Source: Branchiostoma floridae
Taxonomy: Eukaryota; Chordata; Leptocardii; Amphioxiformes; Branchiostomatidae
Length of the DNA: 64,000 nucleotides
Reading direction: 5' to 3'
Assembly (NCBI RefSeq): GCF_000003815.2
Contig: NC_049981.1
Location: 11,313,062-11,377,061, forward strand
Below the pieces are notes generated by a model. That model was given only the letters and a program-made list of their open reading frames with translations. It was not told where the DNA came from and did not search any database. The position numbers were made by a program, and so were the translations under genes. This document shows, piece by piece, positions 21,663-33,600 of the stretch. Positions within the stretch are counted from its first letter, which is position 1; each line of letters starts with the position of its first letter.

Positions 21663-24520
21663 ATGGAGAATTCCCAAGACAAGACGACTTCGAGACGGAA
21701 GAAGAAGAGTAAGCGTCTGCTGATCCTCTTGGTAGCGATCCTAGTCTTTGTGTTAGTAGCGGTGGCTGTAACAGTAGCCTTGCTGGTGTACCGGACGGAC
21801 CAGGAAGCCTCTTCGGGTGACCTGTGGCTGGAAAGCCGCCTACCGTCCTCCCTGGTGCCGCTACACTACCAAATCCAGCTCCAGCCTGATCTGAACACCT
21901 TTACTTTCACGGGAAGCGAGCAGATCTCAATCCAGTGTTTGGAGTCTACCAACTATATATTGTTGAACTCCAGACTTCTCAATATTACGGACGGATCTGT
22001 CTCTCTACAAACAGCCACAGGAGAGGATTTAAACGTTGAACGCTGGTTTCTGTACCCAGAAAATGAGTTCTTTGTGGTACAGTCTACACAGAGCTTACGA
22101 AAGGGAGAAAGCTACGTTCTGAGTGTGTCGTTCTCTGGCTTGTTAATGGACGACTTGCGGGGGTTCTATCGGAGCTCGTATTTGGACAGCCTTACCGGCG
22201 AGACAAGGTAAGTACTCAGTAAGAGCCGCACACAACCATAAAACCTACGTCACTATTGTTGTTATAGACGAAGGTGACTTTGCATAAGCCTTAAGCCAGA
22301 AGCCATAGGGCAAAAGTCATGCATTCATGTATAGGTTGTAAAACGTATAATATATCATAGGGGCTATGTTGGAAACAAAATTGTGCGGTTCCACGTGTGA
22401 AGTAACGTTATACATATATATGTCTACTTGCACCTATATAAAACTAGGTATAGTCGTCATAATTGGTTCAAGTGGACACGCCTCCAACTGAAGTGACGTG
22501 AGTGTTTGGGTCTAACGGACTATCTATATCCTTAACAACAAAGACTTGATCGCAATACAAGCAAAGTTTGACTTCAAAACTCGTTGATAAGTGTGGTGCC
22601 GAAAAGGGGGCGGGCATGCCGTAAAAAGCGCGCGCTTGTACTTAGTTCAAACACTTCCTTGACACAGAACACACACACGACATGAAAAACACGTAAAACA
22701 ATAAGTAATCGTTTGAAGGAACCGTCTGAATATTTGCTCCACTTTGGTGAAGTGACGTCAGCTGTAGATAGCGTGCGGTAAATCAAGTTTCCGAGCCAGA
22801 CGTATTTGTCAAACACAGTGGTTGTGTGAGCAGGTGTCACATTATATCGTCCCCCCTGGCGTGATTTCGTCACGGGGGGAGGAGGCAAATCTCAAGGTGG
22901 ACGAATTCGTTGTGACACCGGCGCGGTCTTAATTCGCGATTCATTTCCAAGAAAGCTTGTTGTATGTGTCGCGTATGCTTAACCTTGTACAATAAACTCG
23001 TTCATTGGCACATACTAGTGAAACCATATACTCATGAAATGTGTTGACAAGCGTATGAAATTGACCTTTTGTCCCATATCTGGACATACCGTATCAAAGT
23101 AGTGTCCGGGCAATTATTTTGGTAAGTGGCAAATATCACTCGTGTCAACACCATGCGTTACTCTAGATCCAACCAGGGAGTTTATAGAAGATTTATAGAC
23201 CCACATCTTATCACAAAATATAACGCAAGCGAATGAAATGGTCAAAAGTATAACGTAATGCTTACATTCCCTGTTTCCTAATCTGCAGCAACTGGTGAGA
23301 GTAGCAATGTAACGTACAAAAACACCATGTTAACCTTTGAATATATAATCTGTAGCGATATAGGGCAGTCCAAGAGTGGGAGGGGTGTACTGTGTGGCGC
23401 GCCGTGTGCATACTCCATCTGTCCTTTCCAACATTGCTTATCCCGAGATTATACTAAAAACAAACATGGAAAGTAGACAGTTTGTTGCGTCTTTAAATTT
23501 GTTAGATATGCTCTTGAATATACGTCTGGCAAAGTCTTCATAACTACGACTATTCTACTCTAGATTTGCGTCTAGCCTTAATAAAACGTATAGGTTTTAG
23601 CAGTCACACTCAACTTAGGTGAAACATGTTGCTTTTTTTAAGTATTGTAATGAGCCCTCTCTATTAATCTTGCTTTCCATCATGCAAACCGGGTAACCCC
23701 TAATCTCGAACCAGATCCACGGTGCGTAATGTATAGTATCAAACTTCCCGTATCAAACCTCCGGTGCCCGTTTGACTCCCTTAGCCGGCTACACTCCTTG
23801 GCAAGCTTTGATACTATCTTATGGCACCGTAGGATCTGCTTGGAGATTAGGTAACCCCTACACATATGTTAGGTTCTTTTTGTACAGTTTAACGCCTGGA
23901 CTCCCCCATACACGGGTCTAATATGATGTGAAAAACTCGTTACTTGCTATCGTTACACGTTATGTTGATCTGAAAGCTGTTCCCAAAAGCTGTTTTTAAA
24001 ATAGAGTATTTATGGATGGCAACGTTGGTTTCAAATTGCAATATTTTGAGACTTTGAAACTACCGCCCGTCTACTTTATATAGCAAAACATCCTGTTTTG
24101 AAAAACAACGTATATAGGTTACCCCAAGAATTAACTATTGCTAGATACCCTTGAAGCAATTGTATAATTTTTTCGACTTATTGGGACAGGCAGATGTTTT
24201 AGATCTGTCCTTAGCCTTGCGCCTGATTAACTCAACTATCGCACGCTGTTCACCAAATAGGCTTGGCAAAAGTCCAGGTCAAACGCTGTACTCACCGTGC
24301 AAGAATGTACGGAGTCAGGAGCCAGGTGCACAAAAGAACAGACAAGATATTTGAGCAAGAACATCATGCACTGCCACTTTGGCCCGAGTTGCCAAGACGA
24401 TGAGTTGGCAAATAGCCACACACAAGCACGCACGCGCGCACACTGGCACGCGCGCGCACACGCACAGATACACACTGACACGCGCAGACACAAAGAAACA
24501 CAGAAACATACACACACACG

Positions 24521-24602
<82 letters not shown>

Positions 24603-27600
24603 GGCGCGCACACACATGCATGGTTACGTCCACTAAACCAAAGGTTAATAATGCCCCTGGACCACAGACCAGCCCGGTATCCCCTATTAATAATAAATCT
24701 CATAAGTCACGAAAACAGATCAACACCAGAACTTCACCTTTTCCTCCCGGCGGAAACAATTTCCGGCTCCTGCGACCTTCCCGTAGAGAGCATGTGTAAC
24801 CTATGCGATCTTATCTACCTGTGTTTGGGCGTCAATCTAAAAATTTCATACGACTAAGGGGACACACGTGCTACGTACCCTGGTCTCCAGACATATTTAG
24901 CTCCCGGCACTTCTGCATTTGCGGAGAGGACAGAAGAGACTCACTGCAATACGGCCAGGCTACACACGTGCGGCAACTGCCTGTTTCTTTGTTATTACCT
25001 CCATGAAAAATGGAGGTATAGTTCTTGGCCCAGTTTGTTTCTTTGTGTTTCCACAGTAGTAACTTGAGAACCTCTGGAGAGATTGTGATGATGTCTATGG
25101 GTGGGTACGTGTTGTAAACACGGCGATCTATTAACTGGATTTGGGTTCTCTGGCGCCTGGCCTTGGTACTACAATAGAGCCTCCGTTTTTTGTATCTTTT
25201 GTCCTAGATATGCTATGGTATTGTTTCACACGAAGATTTCGGAAGTCCACAGTCTGTCAGACTTTGAAGTATGCATCAATGTCCTTTATATTACAAAGTT
25301 GTTATTATCTTGACGTTTACCGTTTCTAACAGATTACCGACATCAGGGAAAATCTACTCAATGGTGTATGTTTGACATTCTCTCTGTAGGTATCTTGCTA
25401 CAACGCAGTTTTCTGCCATAGACGCCCGGAAGGCCTTCCCGTGTTTCGACGAGCCCGCCATGAAAGCCACGTTTGACGTCACTCTCGTCCACCAATCAGA
25501 ATACACGGCTCTTTCCAATATGCCGATACGGTACGTTATATTTGTTTTCATTCATCATTTCAACCATAGTTTTGTTACGGAAGACCCTACTCGCCAATAT
25601 GTGTTATCAATATCGCTTGTTTGTCTTCGAATGTTTTGAGTCTGTTTCCACTGACTGGATCCAACATTGGCCAGGAAAATGATGCATATATAATTATTAT
25701 TGAACTGAAAAATGGTAATTATATAATTGGAGACTTGCAGAATTGTAAGGCTGATTTGTAAGAACGCTTATTGTACAAGGTCCAAAGTTGATGCTGCAGG
25801 CTTAGTCAAACAAGTGGGAAATTTCGAATAATAAATGAAAAAAATAAATCTACATAAACTGTAAATCTTTCACAAGGAAAGGCCCTTGATGTCACGGAGG
25901 TATGAGGTCTTGAATTTCTTGTTTGATTATGCTGCAGTCAGTCAGATGTAAGAGAAGACGGGTGGACAGCGGATCACTTCGATACCACAGTGCGCATGTC
26001 CAGTTACCTGGTCGCCTTCGTTATCTCAAACTTCACCTACAGGGAAAACGTCACTGGTCTCCATGGCAACATAACGGTAAGTTCTAATTTTCAATTGTGC
26101 TTTTCATTAATTGCTGGTGGATGCTTTCTTTTCTGTTTTCTGACAAGCTCTTGTTTCTTTTTATCAATTTTATTTTCTTTTTTTCCACTGTTGTCTTCTG
26201 TTGTCCTTGGGTTATGTCACGAATCGTATTAAGGTTTACGTAGTACAAAAATGACAAATGTACACACTATTTCGTACACAAAGAAGAGCGCTCACTGACA
26301 AGATGTCAGTTAGTCCTCTGATCCATCTCAAGCTGAAATGACCCGAAGCCTATGTCAGGTGACCTGAACGGAAGAGTGATGGATGTGTAACGTCAACAAG
26401 GTACCAGACAATCGGTATCGGCCCCCGTCTTTGCTGACCTCTTTAACTCGAGGGGGGGGGGGGGAGCGTTGCACCAAAATCGCGTTTGTATGCGCTTAAC
26501 AAGTTTTGTAAAGCTTCCATGTAATGATGTTTCCTGCAGTTGAAAGTGTGGGCCCGCCCAGACGCTGTTGAGAACGGTGAGGTGGACTACGCCATCGCCG
26601 TGGCCTCCAAAGTGCTGACGTACTACGAGGAATACTTCGGCATCCCTTTTCCTCTTCCCAAGCTTGGTAAGTAAGATATGGCTAGACAAGTATGTTATTG
26701 CAGCTTTTATAAAAAAAAAAAAATGCTCACCAAGTTGCCGGCCGTATCCATCGGCCTTTATAAGAAATTTGACCCACTTTCCTGACGCGCAAGAATCTTC
26801 GTGACGTCTGACGTCAGGAGTGGGTCAAAGGTGTCTGGAAGTTGATACCTGCCGCCGTTCCGGTTTAACGTGGTTTAACGCAAACTTTTAAGTATCGCAC
26901 AAACATATGCTAGTTTTCATTCTAAATAAATTACCATTGGTCTTCATGACAAGTGAAGTGCAGTCAACATTGAGCAACTCAGTTGCTGATTTTCATCACT
27001 AAAGTTCTAGCCCAACCGTCTAAGTTCATCAAAATCCCCTCGAAATTTAGATAATGAAGAGTTCCATATTTTCAGGGATACCGTTCGAATGACTTACCTA
27101 TCTAATATTGTAGGGCGGAAGTTTCTTATCATATTGTGTTTCCTCCAGACATGGCGGCGATTCCCGACTTCCCTTTCGGCGCCATGGAGAACTGGGGTCT
27201 CATCACTTATCGCGAGACTTCGCTGTTGTACGACCCTTCCGTCTCCACGGAGGCAAACAAACAAAGGGTAGCTGTTGTTGTAGCCCACGAGCTAGGACAT
27301 CAGGTGAATATATTTACCAACCACAGTCGTACAGCAAACAGTATGTCCAGAGTTTAAATTTTCGATCCAGTGAAAAGCATCAACTACAACACTATATGTA
27401 GGGGATGGGGATTTGTACTGACCCATGCTTCTACTCGCTTAAGCTCAGCTACCCTCCCGATGTATTCTTCCATCAAGGATTGCCACAGCTTCGCTTCAAA
27501 ACTTCCACCCATTTCTTTGGCAGACGAACATTGCTGTCTTCTTACGAAGTCTCCTGTCATTTTATCATCACCAAATCTCCGCTGGTGAAAGAAAGATTCA

Positions 27601-30600
27601 GTCAGTTCCCGACACTGCTGTTCCTCCCTTCCCTACCCCTGCTGTCACGTAGTGCACGCAACCCCTCACTAACCCCTCACCCCTTCCATGTCCCCAACAA
27701 CAGTGGTTCGGAAACCTAGTCACAGCGGAATGGTGGGACGACATTTGGCTCAACGAAGGCTTCGCCAGTCACGTTGAATACCTTGGGGCGGCACATGCGG
27801 AGCCTGATTGGATGCTGGTATGTGACGTGTCCGATTCCTATTGGATGGCAGTATGACACGTGGTCTTTCTCGTTTTTGTTGTCATGCGCAGTGGTTTGGG
27901 AATCTAGTGACCCCTGCGTGGTGGGAGGATCTATGGTTGAAGGAGGGTTTTGCCAGTACAGCTGAATATCCCGGTGTAGACTTCGTGGAACCAACGTGGG
28001 CCATGGTAGGTTGTAACGAGTCTTCTTTGTCAGAAAAACAACATCAAACCGACGACACTAACAATAATTTCTTGAAAGGTTCTACTGCACGTGTAACGTT
28101 ATATCATAGTAGATCATGGCATTACATATGTCTGTGTCGAAGCGAATGGTTATGGTACTGAAACTAAAATAAAGTTAAAGTTGTTTAATACATAACAGAA
28201 GGAACGGACAAAAACACAACACAAGTAAGTATGATTCTAAGAAATACAACCTCAGCAAATCTAACATTGACAAAATGAAAACATATGCAATTTTAAAAAC
28301 GTTTCAAAGGAAACGCGTAAAGGAAGAAAATGGCGAATACCGTTCTTCATTCATTAAGTTTTGAGACAATCAATAATTTGTGGATAACAATTTTATTCTT
28401 CAGGAGGACCAGTTTCTGGAGGAAGACCTACATCCGGTGTTCGCCCTGGATTCCCTCAGTACGTCCCACCCCATCTCCCTCCCGGTCAACCATCCCGACG
28501 AGATCTCCCAAATATTCGACACCATCTCCTACAGTAAGGTATGGGCATATCTCTAGACAACGCAAGGGATGCTGGGATGGCTGCATTTCCTCCTCTGTAG
28601 CTTGATTGCTTACTTGCGTTTGTAGATCCCGTATCTAGAAGTGTTGAAGAGAAATTTCATTACCCATATTGATTATACGACAAGAAATGAATCCACCACT
28701 TCTATGTCAATATTTTATGCATATTAAAACTCATGACTCAATGAGTAGTGGATCGGATGCATCAGGTAGTTCGTGGCGTCCTCCGTCTCGGTTCAACTTG
28801 TTTTCCCTTCCTTTTCCAGGGAGCGTCCATAATCCGGATGATGAGTTCGTTCCTGGGCAGCAGTTATACCAAGGGCATAAAGGTAAATGTTGGAACTAAA
28901 GCTGAAACTTAAATATCATGATCAGTATCTAAGTTGTTGATGAATGAAACCTTTACCCAAAATGGACAGCCATGTGGCGAGTTTGATCCAGATTGTGTCT
29001 CTCTTTCCACGTGTACAGAGCTACCTGGAGCGCTACCAGTTTGCGAATGCTGTGCAAGACGATCTGTGGAATTCCCTCACAGAGGTGGGTCCAGATCTCT
29101 GAGCTAGTTCACCTTTGTCAGCGGGGTAACCTAAAGCCATGTAGTTTAAAAAAAAGGTTATTTATAATTCAATTTGGGCTATCAAGTTATTGCAATGCTT
29201 TCAAAATGTTGCAGTTATTTTCACAGTATTGCACCGCTCCGTCGAACCGACATTACTTAATACCCTATTTGAAAGGGGTACAGATACATTGTGTAAAGGT
29301 GAACCAGCGTTACATTTGGAAAAATGAAATATTTTAAACTCGTACTAGTATCACGTTCTTAAAGACTAAGAAAAAAAGGATTGATTGAAGAAAAAAACAC
29401 ACACACAAATAGGTTTGGTAAATCTTTCAGGCAGCCCAGGAGGACGGCCGCACCGACGTGCAGGTGAAAGACGTGATGGACACCTGGACGTTACAGATGG
29501 GCTTCCCTGTGGTCACGGTCACCAGAGACTACAGCAACGGCAGGGTCACGGTCAGCCAACGTCACTTCCTGTATGACCCGGAAGCAAACGTACCAGAAAG
29601 CCCGTACAAGTGCGTATGTTTCAACTTACGCACAGAGTTCAGATACCTCGAGCTCATATACCTCCATGAAATGATTTGATTACGCAAATCACTTACAGAT
29701 TTACATAATCAATGCCTGAATATACACATCTTTAACATACTTGCCCATGTCACAAGTATGGAATTCCCATCATCTATCACGTAGATGAAATATGACACTT
29801 TGGCATTAAACATGCAAATTAAGTCCATATATGCATATATGTCCATAGATGCACCAAAAACAATACTTCCATTTTTTTGGACATGACGTCACTGTGAGCA
29901 TAACGACCAGGTCCTAAAACTCTATCTTGTCTTTGTCACTGTATTTCTTTATTCAAATTGTACAGCTGTTTGTGATTCTATTACGATAGGTAAACGACTT
30001 GCTCTCAAATCTACACTTTAACGTCGTGTTCCTTCAGCTATGTCTGGCAGGTGCCACTGACCTACACAACAGGAGAAGACATGAACTTTGCTGACCCTCC
30101 ACAGACGTGGATACGCGACAAAACAGGTTAGTTCGAAAGTAGATGCCTGCAAAACACTTAATTTTTAAATCAAAAGGCAATTTAATGAATCATGATAAGG
30201 CTTTGAATCAATGTTTTGAACGAGATGTGACCGAATGCATATCAGAAAAATTTTGTTACACATTTGTGAGGATCACACAATGGGAACATAGCATCCCAAA
30301 TCCTACCAATCAAAAAGGTAATATTTATGAAGATAAATCAAGATAATGTAAAACTTTAGGGTCACATAATCTCATCCGTGAACATTCTAGGTCACAACAC
30401 CATAACACAGCCCGCCATGCCTAGTGTCCGAAAAGTCCAGTTTAAACAATTTCTACACCACATAGAAGAACATGGCGCGAGCCGGGCCTGTACAGGTCTA
30501 GCACACTAAAAGTGGACCCACGTCGCATGCCTGTGTTAGTGGCTTTTGCCCTGTATTAAATTAAGACTTGTCTCTATTGTGGGAAGCAGAGACACTGGTT

Positions 30601-33600
30601 GTTTAATTTTGTTTTCATTTGTTACCTGCAGAAGAATTCCCGTTGTCAGCAGCACCTACAAGCTGGTTGATCGCCAACGTTAACCAGACGGGTTATTACC
30701 GGGTTAACTATGACATGGCTAACTGGGAACTACTCACCAACTTCCTGATGAGCGATGACTTTCAGGTAAATATATAAAGAAAACAAACAAAAACGAACAA
30801 TAGACAGAGGGTAAAATCTTTAAGAGGATATTGAGGCTATGTCATCAAAAGTGATTTTTCTAACAGTGAATACGACTTTTTTCCAGGCTATTCCAGTCGC
30901 TACAAGGTCTGCCCTTATTGACGACGCTTTCAACATTGCGCAGTAAGTGGCTATTCTTGCTAACGAGAACTTTATAGTCCACCTTATTATTCACTACATT
31001 TATTAATGATAAAGAAATCAGTAGCAACAGGTACTAAAGTTTCTACATCTATATGATGCAAAAAATATGGCGGGGCTCGAAACGAACTTTGGACACAGCA
31101 AGCATACATCATAACAATTTCTTACCAACTCATCCTCTTCGTCCCTAGATAGACATAAGGCCGTCTGTACGTTGATTAAAAATTTGATGCAAAAATCTAG
31201 GCTTCTATTGATGTTTTTGTTCCAGATCTGGCGGCCTCAGCACTGTGATAGCTCTTGACCTCTCGCGATATTTGAGACGTGAGCGAGATTACCTGCCATG
31301 GGCGTCGGCCAGTCGTGCTTTTGGTTACATCTCCAACATGATGGCGGGGACAGGCAGCAGCCAACACTTAGAGGTGGCAAAAATACCAACTTAACAAACA
31401 TGAAACAAACGAAATTCCCGTTGATACAAAACTAAGACTTCAAGTTTCTTTGATATAATTTCTCCTAGATTCTCCTTGAGCCATTTTTTTGACCGTTAGA
31501 CAGAATGTGGTCTTCATATCTCCATATCTATAATTCAGACTGTAATTTCCAACACAATTACTGGACATTTCGACTGTACAACACCAGTCTTTGTCAAGGA
31601 ATGAATCACAGACGTCTCTTTGTGCAGATTGCAGACACGTGACTCACTGAGTAGCTGGCCAAATGTAGCAGATAATCTGTAGCGTCCTCCGTCTCTATTC
31701 ATCATATCCTTGACAAAGACGTATGTTGTGGGTACAGCCAGAAATTCCAATTACTTCCTTACTAGAAGGTAATTCTTTTTTATAAATTGTACCAACACAG
31801 GTGAATTTTCAAGTTAATCTCATTTGGTACCGAATGTTTCCCCGTTGTAGAGATACGTGTTGAACCTGGTACTGCCTGTTTACAACACATTGGGATGGGA
31901 GGATACTGGCGGCCATCTAGAGAGGTGATTTCACGAATTGTGTTTGTTATATGTTTGTGCTGCTGCTATGTGTGTTCGTTTGTACTGCTGCTATGTGTGT
32001 TCGTTTGTACTCGTGTGTGTTCAAGTGTGTTCGTGTTTCAGTGCTCATGTGTGTGTGTTTGTTTGAGTGTATTTGTGCTCTTGTGAGTGAGTCTCAGTGT
32101 TATCATGAAGGCATGTGTGCGTGTGGCATAACACACCAGCTACGCACATGTGTGTAACATCCATTGGCATAATACCGGTCGGTTTACTGCAATTTCTCAA
32201 GCAATGCTAATTTGGCAAATGATCAACGCATCATTTTCTCCAGTTACATGTTGCTGTTACAGCTTACCTTTGCCACTTCTTCTGTGTAAATTATTTTGTC
32301 TCTCTGGTCCTGCTAAAAACATAGTATCGTAATTGGAACACACCGCGGAATTGCACGGAGAACGGGCGCGTGGTTGGAAGGGGGTGCACTATACCGGCCG
32401 AACGAAACACGGCACAATTAACTGCCGCTATGTACCTTTATACATCCTCTGTCGTTCCTTTCTTTCCTGTTAGTAGTTGCACAAAACAAAAATCTGCACG
32501 AGCATACAAAAAGTCATGAGAAAATGGGCGTATACTGACAAGAATTTTCATTTAATTTTGGTCCGTCACAACCGCTATGACGTAAAACTTTACTGCTGGC
32601 CGTAGCATTAAAAATGGCGGGAAAATGGCGGCGTACGTTCAATTTGACCCATTCAGCCGTAGATCCGGGCGATAATGCAACGGTTCCTCACACTTTTACA
32701 CGAGTTGTAGGTCACCAAAAGAAATTCAAGATTGCTGTTGAATCATGCTCGTCTTGTGCCGTGAGCACATGTGATTATTATCTACAAATCTGGCGGTGAA
32801 CGTGACAGTGTGTTCGTCCCACGACGAGCTCGCCTGCCCCGAAAATGACCTGAAAACTTTTGGCCTTGTTGTCTTCGAATGCATTGTTATCGATGCTTTG
32901 TAAATGGTGTATTGGACACCTAGATGTCTGAAGTGTGCATACCTCAGAAATAACTATTGTTGCATGTGTAGATCTCTTTAAGTTCCACTACTTTTAATCG
33001 ACCGGTATAAGGCTTATGACCGGTATTATGCCAATGCATGTTACTTGATGTTTGTGTTTTCCTTTGGGTGTGTTCGCGTGTGGCTTACTAGTATAAACAA
33101 ACTTCATTACATGGGAATAGCAAAAGTCTAATCTCTGATATACAGCACCAAATATTTCCTGTGCATATTCGGTGGTATCGTTAGCATTTGAAAAACTTTT
33201 TGTTTGTTGTAACTGCCACAGATATAACCGGATGACGGCCTTGTCTTTGGCATGTAATTTCGGCTACAACGGCTGTCTTCAAAACGCTTCACAGAAGTTC
33301 TCAGAATGGCGAGGAGGGGGCAGGTAATCCCTTAACGTTTCTACTCGTATCCTGTGCATGTAGTTATAATCAGGATGCAACATTTTTTTATTTTAAAGCC
33401 AGTGACGTTTAAGCACATTCATGACAACATCGAACATGTCCTCCATTTTTATTATGGTGCATCATGGGTATATATAGGATTGACGTCACAAGCAACGGAA
33501 TTGCGAAAACATCATTCACGTTTTCATTGATGTCAGCTAAAAGTTCAATAAAAAGGGTAATTAGGTATTTTTTTCTATTTTCCCTTTCTTCTGTATACCA

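Larger units (their letters stand above)
22208..25389. other. Gene B intron 1
   Basis: A 3.2-kb intron. It contains a foldback element (23691-23858), a long CA/CGCA microsatellite (24415-24606) and a dispersed repeat beginning attacctccatgaaaaatgg (about 24996). No extra exon is recognised. Confidence 0.6.

Noticed and set aside
24315-24703. Long frames on both strands with Cys-Val or His-Thr repeats
   Set aside because: They are translations of a CA microsatellite and have no coding signature.
24236-24857. Possible secreted or repeat protein gene in gene B intron 1
   Set aside because: The frames depend entirely on the microsatellite.
32614-32799. 61-codon frame starting MAGKWRRTF in gene B intron 15
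   Set aside because: Short, without splice sites matching the gene B phase, and no homolog recognised.
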